A DNA stretch of 64,000 bases from Aricia agestis (GCF_905147365.1 NC_056419.1:3479501-3543500); one strand, 5' to 3'. Shown: positions 41,226 through 52,851, counted from the first letter of the stretch. The notes: generated by a model not told the origin, from the letters alone. A program made the numbers and translations.

Positions 41226-41655
41226 TTTAGGGTTCCATACCCAAAGGGTAAAAGCGGGACCCTATTACTGAGACTTCGATGTCTGTCTGTCCGTCTGTCT
41301 GTCAGCAGGCTGTATCTCAAAAACTGCTATAGCTAGACTGTGTATTTCTGTTGCCGCCATAACAACAAATACTAAAAACAAAATAAAATTAATAATGTAG
41401 GGGGGCTTCCATACAAGAAACGTGATTTTTTTGGCCTGTTTTGCACGATTTCAATAATGGTAACAATTAGACACTTGAAATGTTTACAAAATCCTTTATT
41501 ATATGTGCACTTTAATAATTAATAATAATATTAAAATAAAATAAAAAATGAGAGGGGCTCCCATACAAAAAATACAATTAGTGGCTTACTTTTGGCTCTA
41601 TAACGGTACGGAAACCTTCGTGCGCGGGTCCGACTCGCACTTGGCCGATTTTATT
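41226..41655 (-). repeat. GGCCAAGTGCGAGTCGG / GGGTTCCGTACC repeat, longest copy
   Basis: The plus strand reads GGGTTCCATACCCAAAGGGT and a (CTGT)n tract at the left and GTCCGACTCGCACTTGGCCG at the right, with GAAACGTGATTTTTTTGGCC inside. A very common lepidopteran dispersed repeat; no transposase. Confidence 0.75.
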
Positions 41656-42244
41656 TCACCCTGTACACAGTGATATGAAGACAGTTAATGGTACTCGATG
41701 CATGAAAATAATAAAACGTGATCCAATTGCAAAGATATAATTAAACATTATAGAAAATTAATGGCGCTCAGTCAGTTTCAGCCGTAAAACAGCAGCAGTA
41801 AACTCGACAGAACCCGTAAACTCGCGATTTAATGGCCGCCGTTGCACGCGAATAAAACATTATCAGTTTTTTTTAATTATTGAAAAGAAATTAATCACAT
41901 GCTTTACGATATTCATAACGGTTGCTTGTATGACTTTTTGAGGTAATTCGAGCGATCATTCTAGATTTTTCTATGTTTTTCTAAAGCTGTTGGGTTCAAG
42001 CCTTCAAGGTCTCTAACTTATGTCTTGTATGCATGTACTATGTCGCAGCATTCATATTTGAGTGCCAATTTATTCGCTTCCTTCTAAAACTTCATAAACC
42101 GATTCATATCTCCCGTAGAAAATCAATGTATATTATAGTATAGTCTTTAATAAAGAATTTTAATTAAATAAAAACGTGGTTTTTGTGGGATTATACACGC
42201 TTTACAGCGTGCATTTTTGATTTGGAATGAATACAAGTTTAGTC

Positions 42245-42545
42245 CTTGTAACGGACTTGGGATTATTTTTAATCTGGGGGCACGGCAGTGCCCCCTCCAA
42301 GTCGAGCAAAAAAGCGGCACGGCCGTACTATCCTTTTCTCGAACCGATTCAGGCTCTTTTTGACCCCCTATAACTTCATTGTGGATAAACCAACAAGCCT
42401 GAATTTTCAGTTGCTAAGCAAGCATTGTACAAACATGGTATATTTAAAATTTTATTCAATTTGCACCAGGAGTTTAAGAACTGTAACTTGTTAAAGTTTC
42501 TTAATTTTGTCACTGACTGACTGACTGACTGACTGACCGATCACC
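42245..42545 (+). repeat. 'CACGGCAGTGCCCCCTCCAA' interspersed repeat with (CTGA)n end
   Basis: CACGGCAGTGCCCCCTCCAA, CGGCACGGCCGTACTATCC, TTCAGTTGCTAAGCAAGCA, ending in (CTGA)n and CCGATCACC. No ORF. Class unassigned. Confidence 0.6.
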
Positions 42546-42657
42546 AAAAGTCTAAGGCACTTCTAGCAGACATAGAACCAAAACCATTCAAATTTAGAAT
42601 ATAATTAGTGTTTAGTGTCTAAATCAAGGAAAAATTCAAATATTTCAAAATTTCTGT

Positions 42658-43000
42658 CCAGTTTTCTAGTTACACTAACTTCGTAAATAACTTTGTAATC
42701 CCATATAAATGTATAGGATTACAAAGTTACATTTGCGGTTTATGAATAATTGTACCCGTACCATCAATATCTCCGGTTTATCGTCGGTAGAGAGATATCT
42801 AGCTAGTGTTTAGGGTCTTAATTAAGGGAAAACCTAATAAACATTTCATAATAACTGTCCAGTTTTCTTCTTCTTTTTCTAACTTCCTGAATAACTTTGT
42901 AATCCCATATACATGTATAAGATTACAAAGTTACATTAATTGCAATTTATGAATCATTGTACCGGTACCATCGACATTTCCGTATGTATATTCGAAGGAG
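42658..43000. repeat. Diverged direct repeat, ~195-bp spacing, each with a small hairpin
   Basis: AACTTTGTAATCCCATATA.ATGTATA.GATTACAAAGTTACATT occurs in both units; each half contains TTTGTAATCC paired with GGATTACAAA. Then TTATGAAT.ATTGTACC recurs. Confidence 0.65.
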
Positions 43001-43085
43001 TAATAGTTGTAGATAGATATCTATATATATGATGCACTAGCTTTTGTCCGCGGCTTCGCTAGCGTGGAATTCAGAAATCGAATAC

Positions 43086-43243
43086 AGATCGACTTGGACA
43101 TCGCATGAAAACACAATGTATCTTACAATTTATACATAATTATTATACTTAAGTTTAGTCTATTGCGCTCCATGCGATTGACGCAGGCCCGTAGTGATGT
43201 GTGATACTAAACAATCTAATCATGCGATGTCCAAGTTGATCTA
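43086..43243. mobile_element. Small inverted-repeat element, GATCGACTTGGACATCGCATGA ends (shortened here)
   Basis: CGACTTGGACATCGCATGA at the left is complementary, with one mismatch, to TCATGCGATGTCCAAGTTG at the right; the interior is AT-rich and non-coding. Confidence 0.6.
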
Positions 43244-44016
43244 TTTATTTAAAACGTAAAAGATTTTTAATATTGATATGATAATAACTTACGTAATAAC
43301 TTGAAACAGAAGGTCCCCTAGGTAGGGATTGAATAAATTAACCGACTTGGTATTGCATGGATCTCATAAATTTTTACGGTATAAAAACTGAGTTGCGAGA
43401 CTTGGTTTTTTTACAGGATGTTTTTGATGGGATCATTCATTATCATGAGTCTATCATGCAAGTATTGAAATTCAAAAACTAGGCAGCCATCACGTCGTCT
43501 AATCCCATGCTAAATAAAAACTTATGTTATGACAATCAGACAACGGATGCACACCGAAAAACTTTACCCTAATTGAGTTATGAATGCAGTCACGTTCTTT
43601 AGATTTAGAACTTGACGCTTTTGTAACTCATTTTTGTGGGTTAATACACAAATGCTTAACAGCGGCCAATTACCCCTATTTTTACGGTACGGTTTTGTTA
43701 TAATATATAAATAATAATATTATAATAATTAACTGTGTAGCTAAGTAATTTTGCGATGCATTAGCACAATGCTCATGGCCTCGCCCCGTCGCGTGCGAAT
43801 TGCATACAAGTTATTTAATATTTATGTTCTAAATGAATAATATGACTATTAAATTAGTCATTTTAATTAATGGTAAAGTTTTCTGTAATAGGGAATATTA
43901 TGCAACGGTTGGAGCAGAGGGCGTTATTAGCACATACACGTCATGTCGGAATATTGACAGAAACGTTGTTAAACATCGAACAAAACTTTTTAGTAACTGT
44001 CTAGGCTGGTGCTGCC

Positions 44017-44399
44017 TTAAGGCATCCATTACACGCTCACACGCTCATGCAAGCGACAGTCAATTCCGTCAATCATGAATTATGTTTGACTGATGGTGAC
44101 TGATGGACTGACGAATGGTATTAGACGGTCACTCAATTCTATTCAATTTTATGTCAGTCAAAGTCAAAATTCTCAAAGGTATAGTTTTCTATTTTTTTTC
44201 CTATTTTGTCAGATGTGACAACACTCACTCAAAATTCGTGGCTGATGGTTGCATGAAGCAAAAATCAAAATATCCAGATTTTCGTCAATCAACTTCATGC
44301 AACCGTCTGTCACGCTCTTACACAGTAGGTTTTACATCAGTCACAGCCGTGACTGTGGTAAAACTGACAGCAAAACCTACCGTGTAATGCATGCCTTAG
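44017..44399. mobile_element. MITE with AAGGCATCCATTACACG ends
   Basis: AAGGCATCCATTACACGC at the left and CGTGTAATGCATGCCTTA at the right are complementary with one mismatch. The interior holds many TCAGTC/GACTGA words and TAGGTTTTACATCAG pairing with GGTAAAACTGACAGC. Confidence 0.65.
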
Positions 44400-44887
44400 G
44401 ACATATCAATGTGACATTACTACTATTATTATGACATAGATCAAATCAAGTGGAGTGCACTGTTGTACTCTATTTGATAGAGTTAAACGCAGTGTATTGA
44501 GTAAATAGTCATTAGTGCTAACAATTGTTAGTGCATGCAAAAGGCAATTTATTAATTGACTAGGAATAAAATAGTGTTTTGATAGCCTACATAAGGAAAA
44601 CATTATGTAAAATATTTTTTCTATACCGAAACTATCATTATGTCCTATCACCGTTATTCAAGGCCTTTAAACAAAATTGAGATGGTAGTCTTCCGTTTCC
44701 TGCCGTAATATTGATCGTTGTAGTTCCTTTTCGGTCTTTTTGGCGCCAAGATGGCGCTACGATGGCGGTAAGATGGTGGTTTCCGGTGTTCACCAGGGCA
44801 GGCGCGCGCGCTTTCTTCCTCATTGGCGTCTTGAGTTTTGTGCCGTAAAGACGTATAACGCTGTTAATAATTTATTCTAGATCGTTT

Positions 44888-45202
44888 GTGGTTTCAAAAA
44901 TTTTTAATTTAAGTTTTAACATTACATTGTTGAAATATAATGTTGATAAAAGTGTTTGCGAGTGTGTTTCTTCTACATCGTCATCGTCAGATGAAGAACC
45001 AGTCGTACAACGGAAGCGAAAATGGGATGACGAGGTATTGCAAAACCTTGTCAAGCAGTTCAGTCAGATCCAAAATTTCTTAGCTTGTGTCTATCCACCT
45101 TTGGATACGATTGCGAAGGAAAATTGTGCTAGTAACGTTTTAGATAACACCTACGAAAATATTGATCATGACGCTGTTTCTAATACGTCGAACTATTTTT
45201 AA
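44888..45202 (+). pseudogene. DIRS ORF1 (gag-like) N-terminal fragment
   Basis: 104-codon open frame with an acidic serine stretch STSSSSDEE followed by RKRKWDDEVLQNLVKQFSQI. Position (first ORF after the left ITR) and a charged, short ORF1 suit a DIRS gag-like protein. No zinc knuckle visible. The frame ends early at 45202 and homologous sequence may continue in other frames. Confidence 0.55.
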
Positions 45203-45639
45203 TTTTGATTTGACGACCAACCTCAAAGAACCGTCTATTCAGAATGCCTCTGCGGAGCATTTACAGACACTCAATTATTTACTTGCAACGTAGCTTGCAA
45301 CACTTTATCTAACTCTGACAATTGGTCAAATATCCGTTAATCGGATATTCAAAAAACTTATAACGCCCGGCCTGGTTTTGTCGAATAATAATTGGAGGTT
45401 AACGATTAACGAAATACTGTCCTCGACTCTTATAGTCACGTTAATTCACGGACTTCGTCCCCAGAAATGGATCAGGTTATTCAAACGTTGCTTAAGGAAT
45501 AAGCACAGAATTTTAGAATATGCCCGCGAAACTCGAGTTTTTTATCAAAAATGTTTTAACCCCAAAAAGCGAAGTAACTATGCGCCCTATTTTCAATTAA
45601 AAAAAATAAAATTGAACGAGTTTCTAAAGATAAGCAAAT

Positions 45640-46930
45640 TTCAACTGATAAGCTACGCATCGAATACCAGAATTTCTGCAGCCCAACGATTGGCTAATGG
45701 TTAGTAAAGATAGACCTAACGCAGGCGTATTATTATCACACACCGGTGTCTCTACACCATCGTTGTTTGAGGTTAATGTACAAAGGTCAACTCTTACAAA
45801 TGACCTGTTTGCCATTTGGGCTGGCCACTGCCCCCAAAGTTTTCGCGTCCCTGACAAATTGGACAGCAGAATTACTACTAGTACTAGGTATGCGTATAGT
45901 TGCTTTCTTACACAATTTCGTAATTGCATGCCAGGATAAAACGAAAATATTAGAACAGACTTGTATCACACGAGCTTGATACGATGCTCAAGCTAGGTAA
46001 GGTTGTAATTAATAAGATTAAATCCCATACTTAGCCACAAAAGGCTTTAGAATATTTAGGTATTTTTTGGGACACATGGAACAATCGAAAATCCATTCCA
46101 GATTCAAAAGTTCAGAAGTTAAATTCTAGAAAAGCAACTCTCAGAGAAATATAGAGCATTGTCGGTCGTCTAAATTTCGCTCGACTAGCATTTCCACAAG
46201 GTCGCTTAAATTATCGAAGTCTTTTGCAACCCATTGCAACAGTGTACTTGGATGTAGCCCCTATGAAAAGCAGTCTCTACCTTTTCACGCTATTGAATTA
46301 GAATGGTTGTTAGCTAATTGTAAAAAGTCTTCTCGACTTCACCTCCCCAAATCTAACTACGGACGCTTCCGACTCTGGTTGGGGACCGGATTTAAATGAT
46401 GTATTTTTAACGTGAGATTGGCCTAATGATGAAGAAAATCTTCATTCAAATTATTAAATAAATAAATAAATAAAAAAGAAATGTTAACAATTTTAAAATG
46501 TTTACGCGAATACGGTCCTACGCTAAGTAAGTCGTCTCTGCTTCTGCAGTGCGATAGCAAATCTGTAGTGGCATACTTAAGAAATAAAGGGGGGAACAAA
46601 TCAAATTCTCTAATGAATCTGACTTATAATTATTATTAGTTTTTACATTTTAGATCCATTCGATATATTATACCGCGTCACATTCCAGGCCGGTACAACA
46701 ATACAGCAGATCGATTGTCGAGAAAATCTTTTCTCCCCGAATGGCATCTAGCCCCTGCGGTGACCGACATCATCTTTCGGAGGTGGGGCATGCCCGAGAT
46801 CGACTTATTTGCATCAACCCGAGCTCACGTGTAGTGGCAAAGTATGTCAGCTTAGACCAGAGGGATCAAAGGACGTAGACACAACGCGTTTTCATGGGAA
46901 TAGACCTTCAGTCTGGCTTGGGTATTTCTA
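45640..46930 (+). pseudogene. DIRS reverse transcriptase / RNase H remnants
   Basis: Readable in several frames: LMYKGQLLQMTCLPFGLATA (RT region before the active site), then FLHNFVIACQD where DIRS RTs have the Y.DD box, so the catalytic aspartates are lost. TTDASDSGWG (46370 area) and QCDSKSVVAYLRNKGG are RNase H motifs; RYIPGRYNNTADRLSR and MPEIDLFAS (46660-46815) are the conserved DIRS region after RNase H. Frame changes and stops separate these blocks. A (TAAA)n insertion at 46455-46480 also interrupts it. Confidence 0.82.
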
Positions 46931-47467
46931 CCTCCGATTTTGATGCCCAGAGTATTGATGCATCTCAATCGTGCGAAAGGCGTGTTCTCGTGGCCCCAGG
47001 CTTTATGGAAAGTGGATCTTAAAGTCTCGAGTCACCGCCGTTCACGGTTCGGGACGTGGAGTCAAACTTTATGTACTTATCTATCAACGGCCTTTTCTCC
47101 TCCACGAGTACAAAACCTGACGATGGAGATTTGGATAAGATGGTTAAATTGGTGCAAAGTTTTGGGGGTCCAGCCTACTAACTCCTCGGGGTCCCAATTA
47201 GTGCACTTTTTAACTGATTAACATTTAAAACATAATCTAGCAAAACAATCCTAGTTCACAAGTCAATTGTTTCTACACTTTGCAGTACAAAATATAATAG
47301 TGCAAGTCTTGCCTCTCATGTTTTGGAAAAGAAAAATTTGAACACCATATTTTCAACAAATAATGTTCAAAAATGTAATAAGCCGAGTACAGTTTGTGCC
47401 ATTAATGTATCTACGAGTAGCGTAAATTGTGAAAATTTATTTGCAGTTTTCAGGCGATGCGCCATTT

Positions 47468-47604
47468 TAATATTACTAGCTGTTTGACCGAGCTTTGCTC
47501 GGTATCCGATGAAAATGACATTTTCTAAAAATGATTCCTAGCTAGATCGATTTATCGCCCCCGAAACCCCCTCTATACTAAATCGTTGGAGCCGATTCCG
47601 AGAT

Positions 47605-47651
<47 letters not shown>

Positions 47652-47682
47652 AGAATTGCTCGTTTAAAGATATAAGATTATA
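47468..47682 (+). repeat. 'GCTTTGCTCGG' interspersed repeat with (TA)n tail, inserted in the DIRS
   Basis: ACTAGCTGTTTGACCGAGCT, TGCTCGGTATCCGATG, CTAGCTAGATCGATTTATCG, then (TA)n and CAAGAATTGCTCGTTTAAAG. The tail matches that at 18650-18738. Its presence inside the decayed ORFs dates it after the DIRS. Confidence 0.8.
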
Positions 47683-47789
47683 ATATTTATATTCGGATCG
47701 TAGAGTGAAACTGGACTTTATTAATCGTGTGCGTGTCACAGGGCAGTGTTGTAGATGACAATGAAAGTGATACTGTGACTTTCTGACCA

Positions 47790-48119
47790 ATGTACGGTTC
47801 TAAAACCGATTCAGAATCCCACAATCTATTAGGTTGGAAATTCTTTTCGAACAGTGAAAATCCAAATCTTGATCCCGTACTAAAATTAGTTGTTCTAGGT
47901 AGCGATAGACGGAAAGAAGCCGGCATCAAAAATTTATTTGTATCAGATCGGGGAGTACCAAAATCTGCTTCTAGAACAGCAATTTCTGGATGGGTTAAGT
48001 TGATTTTAAAAGAAGCCGGTATCGAGGCAACTCCGGGAAGCATACGGTCTCCGTTGCCTTTTAAAAATACTATACAAAAGAAGCTTATAAGCCGATTTTT
48101 ACCAGTAATTCTTAACTAA
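47790..48119 (+). pseudogene. DIRS tyrosine recombinase fragment
   Basis: KNLFVSDRGVPKSASRTAIS and GWVKLILKEAGIEATPGSIR match the central part of DIRS tyrosine recombinases just before the catalytic H-x-x-R region. After 'SIRS' the sequence diverges (PLPFKNTIQKK), so the downstream His/Arg/Tyr residues are absent. Open for 109 codons but truncated at both ends. Confidence 0.8.
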
Positions 48120-48322
48120 TCTTTTTGAACCCGTTACTAGTTTTGTTAAAATTTAAAATATGTACTTTAATGTAATTTTGAACAAATTGTAATTATTAAA
48201 ACCATGCACAACTTAAAATACTAAGTAAATCATTTAAAAATATAATATAACAAACTCCTGTCTCATAATCATTTTGATTCTTCACATTGGCGTCTTGTTC
48301 ACCAGGCGACAACAAACAATAT

Positions 48323-48405
48323 CTCAATTTTGTTTAAAGGCCTTGAATAACGGTGATAGGACATAATAAAACTCTTATTATGTCCGGAACCTTATTCAAG
48401 GCCTT
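48323..48405 (+). other. DIRS internal complementary region (circle junction)
   Basis: 48323-48367 (CTCAATTTTGTTTAAAGGCC ... GGTGATAGGACATAAT) is the exact complement of the element's first ~45 bases; 48368-48405 (AAAACTCTTATTATGTCCGG ...) is the exact complement of its last ~38 bases. The two meet without a gap, fixing the element termini at 44637 and 48638. Confidence 0.92.
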
Positions 48406-48736
48406 ACAGTAAGGTCTGCCTGGTGCTAAAAAATTGAGACTGCAATGAGGAAGAAAGCGCGCGCGCCTGCCCTGGTGAACACCGGAAACCACCATCTTAC
48501 CGCCATCGTAGCGTCATCTTGGCGCCAAAAAGACCGGAAAGGAACTACAACGATCAATATTACGGCAGGAAACGGAAGACTACCATCTCAATTTTGTTTA
48601 AAGGCCTTGAATAAGGTTCCGGACATAATAAGAGTTTTATTGGTAGGTAAAACTCTGCTATTAAATAGTTTTTCTGTCTGACTGCTTAGTAAATAGGATA
48701 TTAAACTGTATAATATTACTTATCTATATTATTACT

Positions 48737-48928
48737 AGATAACGCCCGCAACTCCGTTACGTTAAAATTCGTTTATCGCGCGGGAACCGTACATTTTCCG
48801 GCCTTTTCCGAGACTCAAAAGTATCGCCACACCAAATTTCAACAAAATCGGTTCAGCGGTTTTTGTGTGAAAACTGAAAAGGTTACAAACAAACGGACTT
48901 TCGCAGTTATTAATATTATTAGTAGAAT
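48737..48928 (-). repeat. 'GGAGTTGCGGGCGTCATCTA' interspersed repeat, minus copy
   Basis: CTAGATAACGCCCGCAACTC on the plus strand, GGGAACCGTACATTTTCCGG, CACACCAAATTTCAACAAAA, ending TTATTAATATTATTAGTAG. Confidence 0.8.
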
Positions 48929-48929
48929 A

Positions 48930-49830
48930 GTAGGATGTTCATTTGTCTATGTCTCAAAACTATCTGTCGTCGTGATATGTTTTGTTTAGTCAGACAATAT
49001 TCAGAAGCTAGGTATTTGTCTGTGGTCGAGACACATTTGTTTCGTTGAAAAATCCCTTTTTGTTTTGCCGTTTCGTTGGACAATGCACCTGGGGCGCAGT
49101 CAGTCTGGATTCTGTCACTTCAAAGCCATTTCACCTCACATTTCACAAAAGTTACCTCGTGAAAACATTAGACGCTAATTTCTTTTTTTCATTCAGTGTG
49201 AATGATTATTCACATTATCAAATTAACATTTTATTCTTTTTTCCATTTTAGGTCCTTCACGTTTTTAACAAAATACAACTCAAGAACTTCCTAAACTTTT
49301 AAAACTCATTTCCCGACGTATCCGGGAATTGCTGTTTTCCACAAAAAGTCCACAAATTCGTAGGCGGAGAGGACCTTTGTGAGTTTTGTTAAGCGCGTTG
49401 ACTCCTGATATTGTGTTGTAACAATTTCTTTAAGCCGTAAGCCGCTTACGATCCGATTATTAAATTCTTGACGAGGACGAGTCACGTTGAAGAAATAACT
49501 TTATTATTATACTCGAAATTGGAATTGTGGCTTGTGCTTTATAATACAGGTAAATATTTGTACGGAATAAACTCTGTTCTTTGCAACTTTTAACATTGCC
49601 ACAACTTATATTTACTAAAAAAGTAGCTTTAACTATTAAAATACTTAACCGTCGGATTTTTTACCTCGTAATTTGTAACATTATTATAATAATACGCTTT
49701 TACCGCCGTCTACCAGTTCAGGATCTTGATACGTTTCTTAAAGATAGCAATTTAATATTGAACCTTATTAACTACACAAAAAATAATATACATTTCAATG
49801 ATACTTATTGATACTACAATGATAATTATT
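48930..49830. other. Gene-free stretch, nothing assignable
   Basis: AT-rich sequence between repeats. Short open frames are not supported by composition or splice context, and I see no inverted ends. Confidence 0.4.
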
Positions 49831-49833
49831 TCA

Positions 49834-50168
49834 TACGTGGAGAGCCATGCTTCGGCACGAATGGACCGGCGCGACCGAAGAAATACCACGTTCTCACAGA
49901 AAACCGGCGTGAAACAGCGCTTACGCTGTGTTTCGCCGAGTGAGTGAGTTTACCGGAGGCCCAATCCCCTACCCTATTCCCTTCCCTACCCTCCCCTATT
50001 TCCTTCCCTTCCCTTCCCATCCCTACCCTCCCCTATTACCCTATTCCCTCTTAAAAGGCCGGCAACGCACCTGCAGCTCTTCTGATGCTGCGAGTGTCCA
50101 TGGGCGACGGAAGTTGCTTTCCATCAGGTGACCCGTTTGCTCGTTTGCCCCCTTATTTCATAAAAAAA
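49834..50168 (+). mobile_element. SINE family A, plus strand
   Basis: CGTGGAGAGCCATGCTTCGG to CCCCCTTATTTCATAAAAAA, with a long CCCTACCCTCCCCTATT/CCTTCCC tract (49967-50048). Confidence 0.87.
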
Positions 50169-50313
50169 ATGAAATTTTTAGAACTGCGTTTCACCGTGCT
50201 GCGTAGCCCGCAGCTGTATATTGTAGTAGCGGAAAAAGTTGCCAGTCAACAGAATATTCTAATCGGCAATACAAAGTGTCTTTCAAGACAAGTCACAAAA
50301 ACATACTCGTATT

Positions 50314-50549
50314 AGGCAGGCCGTATTCGTTTTCCTAATGTTTTCCGTATTCGTTTTTCTAATGGAATTCGGTGAAACGTAACGTACGTTACGCGCCAGT
50401 TAACAGCTTGCACGTGTTTTTCCGTTCGGAAAAAAGCGGACGTGTACGCTAGTTGATGTGTTTTCTACAGATCCATGCATTCTGATTTCCAAATCCGGAA
50501 AACGAATTCGGAAATAAAATGTGGAAAACGCGTGTATGCGGCCAGCCCT
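50314..50549. mobile_element. MITE with TAGG(G)C.GGCCG ends
   Basis: AGGCAGGCCGTATTCGTTTT at the left, and the complement of the right end begins TAGGGCTGGCCGCATACACG. Interior GTTCGGAAAAAAGCGGACGTG; no ORF. Confidence 0.55.
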
Positions 50550-50560
50550 AGATTCTTAGA

Positions 50561-50683
50561 GTTATATCAGACCGAAATGCGACGCGCAGATGCATTTCTA
50601 AAGTACTGAATTAACAGATTTCGATTGCGTGAGATGTTTTGCAAGTCTGTCAAATCCACGTGTTGTGTTGCGGTCTGAAATAA
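50561..50683. mobile_element. 'TCAGACCGNAATGCGACGC' MITE, copy 1
   Basis: ATATCAGACCGAAATGCGAC at the left, TTGCGGTCTGAAATAAC at the right; core GCAAGTCTGTCAAATCCACG. A diverged sister lies at 57308-57444. Confidence 0.65.
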
Positions 50684-50767
50684 CCCTTCATTGACATTAA
50701 TAGAGCCATATTTAGAACGCAATAGAGTGTTGACTGCAGAGGCATAAATATTATATTAATTATTATA

Positions 50768-50887
50768 CGGTCTTACTAAGATTTAAATACCTTTTGAACA
50801 GTTGATTAGAAAAAAATTCAGTAGGTACAATATAATGGTCTCAAAACAACTGTTCAATAGATGTTTAAATCTTTTGTGGTAAGACCG
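50768..50887. mobile_element. Palindromic MITE, CGGTCTTACTAAGATTTAAA ends
   Basis: CGGTCTTACTAAGATTTAAA ... GAACAGTTG pairs with CAACTGTTC ... TTTAAATCTTTTGTGGTAAGACCG across an AT-rich centre. Confidence 0.7.
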
Positions 50888-50903
50888 ATAGAGTTTAAGT
50901 GAC

Positions 50904-51072
50904 TAAACACACCATGCCGAAGTTCCGCGGCGGAAGTTCGGCATGATTCCGCCTGTAATGTATTTTAAATTACCGATGACACACCATGCCGTCGCGTTAT
51001 ATTGTATGCGTTTGACATTGCTGACGTAATCATGCCGAACTTCCGCCGCGGATCTTCGGCATGGTGTGTTTA
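50904..51072. mobile_element. MITE with hairpin-forming ends, TAAACACACCATGCCGAAG
   Basis: TAAACACACCATGCCGAAG at the left, complement at the right. The left end folds again on itself (ATGCCGAAGTTCCGC with GCGGAAGTTCGGCAT). Confidence 0.72.
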
Positions 51073-51125
51073 GACAGTTAGAATAAAATATATTCATAGT
51101 ACAGTAATACATAATATTATCTATC

Positions 51126-51369
51126 TATGGGCGTACCCAGGATTTCAGCTAGGGCGGGGGCAGCTCGTACCTTCAAAAAGATAATTAATCGGTCTGGTAA
51201 AAAAATCATGAAAATTGACTTTTTTTAATCTGACTAAAAAGATATTTTGTTTCCAATACTTCATTTTGCGCAGAGTAGATAACACGTTTCAAATTTCCAT
51301 TTGCAAGGAAAATTGACGTTTATTTCTGCGCCCCCCTCCCCCCGCTGCCCCTACCTGGGTACGCCCATG
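51126..51369. mobile_element. hAT MITE family 'CATGGGCGTACC', copy 2, target duplication split by a later insertion
   Basis: TATGGGCGTACCCAGG at the left, CCTGGGTACGCCCATG at the right. Left duplication TATCTATC (51118-51125); right duplication is TATC (51370-51373) plus TATC (52524-52527), separated by the 51374-52519 element and its own TATC duplicate. Confidence 0.85.
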
Positions 51370-51373
51370 TATC

Positions 51374-52519
51374 TGTCGCAGGGAAAAGAAGATATCAGGG
51401 ATATCCCGAAATCCCTAGGGATATCACGAAATCGCGGTAGATACCGAATATTCTTGTTTCTTACGTCTTCTTACTAAACAAATCTAGTGATATGTCATTT
51501 CACTAAACTAAATCTAGTGAAATGTCAGAAAAGCGGATACCGCCGAATAAAAATCGAGCTACGCATTTCTCTCGCTCGCTCTAATACCCTATCACTATCT
51601 TATGGGGGCGACTAACCCTAAATTGATGATTTTATAATTCATTTTTATACTTGGAAATAAGCCCCGAATTGTTTCATTTTGTAGACATAGATACTACATT
51701 ATATTTCCGAGAATCAGACCTAGCAAAAACACGATATCTTAAAATTTTCTCGATCACAAAGATGCATCTAATTTTCACGAATTTTTCATATATTGCCATA
51801 ACCGTGCATTAAACTAAGTTAATATTTTAACACATTGTATAAAATTCTATCATTGAAGAACTGACCTAGCGGATTTTTTAAATGTTACATATTTATCGAG
51901 TTATAAAGAAAAAAATAATTTTCTTTTTATTTAAATGAATCCGCGTCGTCCTTTTTCACCTGGCATATGAAAGACGGGCGTGAGTGTGAAGAGAGGACGA
52001 TTTTTTGCGTTAGTCGCCCTCTTAACGCGAATGGGGATTATCAGCGTGAAGGGATCTTATTATCGGTATTGAGTTATTAATATCCCCATAATATACATTT
52101 AACAGGCTATCGAACCATGCAAGTAAGTAAGTGCGCGTAAGTCTGGAAAATATTAAAAAATGTTGAAACTCGAGAGTCGTAAAAGGTGATATTTAGAAAA
52201 TCGCATTCAAACTTAACGTACACGTAACAATTTAACGACTAAAATCACACGAGCCGCGCCAGCTCGAGCGACGCATTTGTTTCACTCCCACTAGTGCCCG
52301 TGTGGGTATTAGAGCGAGCGAGAGAAATGCGTAGCTCGATTTTTATTCGGCGGTATCCGCTTTTCTGACATTTCACTAGATTTAGTTTAGTGAAATGACA
52401 TATCACTAGATTTGTTTAGTAAGAAGACGTAAGAAACAAGAATATTCGGTATCTACCGCGATTTCGTGATATCCCTAGGGATTTCGGGATATCCCTGATA
52501 TCTTCTTTTCCCTGCGACA
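51374..52519. mobile_element. Long-TIR element with TG..CA ends and TATC target duplication
   Basis: Starts TGTCGCAGGGAAAAGAAG and ends CTTCTTTTCCCTGCGACA; arms of ~205 bp (51374-51578 and 52316-52519) are almost perfect complements, including the internal GATATCCCGAAATCCCTAGG. Flanked by TATC on both sides (51370-51373 and 52520-52523). The 740-bp interior is AT-rich without ORFs. End type and 4-bp duplication are as in the Ginger-like element at 38652, so it may be a non-autonomous relative; sequence similarity between them is otherwise not evident. Confidence 0.8.
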
Positions 52520-52851
52520 TATCTATCTCTTTCACTCTCGTGAAACTTCGCATACTTTGGTATATTGTAGAACTGAAAACTGTCCAAAAGTACCTACCTA
52601 CGTTGTAAAATAGGAATCAATAATATTCCTTCTCACACTTAGGAAGGCTTAGCGTTAACGACATGTGTCATTGGGCCGGCCTTCCGTTGGCCTCAAAAGC
52701 CTTAAACCTTTTACGGTTATGGAAATTTTCATATGTGCCGTGTTTCAACAAAATTGCTTTTAACGTCATGGCAATAATGTGCGAAATGCCTCAAATAATG
52801 TCATATAACGAGAAGATAAGAAAGGGTTAATACATAGACTTATAATATACC

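Larger units (their letters stand above)
44637..48638 (+). mobile_element. DIRS-like retrotransposon (tyrosine recombinase type), decayed, with internal complementary region
   Basis: Inverted terminal repeats 44637-44830 and about 48440-48638 share ~180 bp (for example AAGATGGCGCTACGATGGCG with its complement), differing only at the extreme tips. At 48323-48405 is an 83-bp block equal to the complement of the left tip followed directly by the complement of the right tip, the internal complementary region that defines DIRS elements and templates circle closure. Inside, in order: a gag-like ORF (44888-45202), RT/RNase H remnants (about 45640-46930) and a tyrosine recombinase fragment (47790-48119). 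Another repeat is inserted at 47468-47682. Many frameshifts and stops make it inactive. Confidence 0.9.

Noticed and set aside
47790..48119. Free-standing phage-like integrase gene
   Set aside because: It is the recombinase remnant of the surrounding DIRS element; position, ITRs and ICR explain it.
49928..50131. Proline-rich frames in the pyrimidine tract
   Set aside because: Generated by the CCCTACCC tract of SINE A; equivalent frames appear in every copy.
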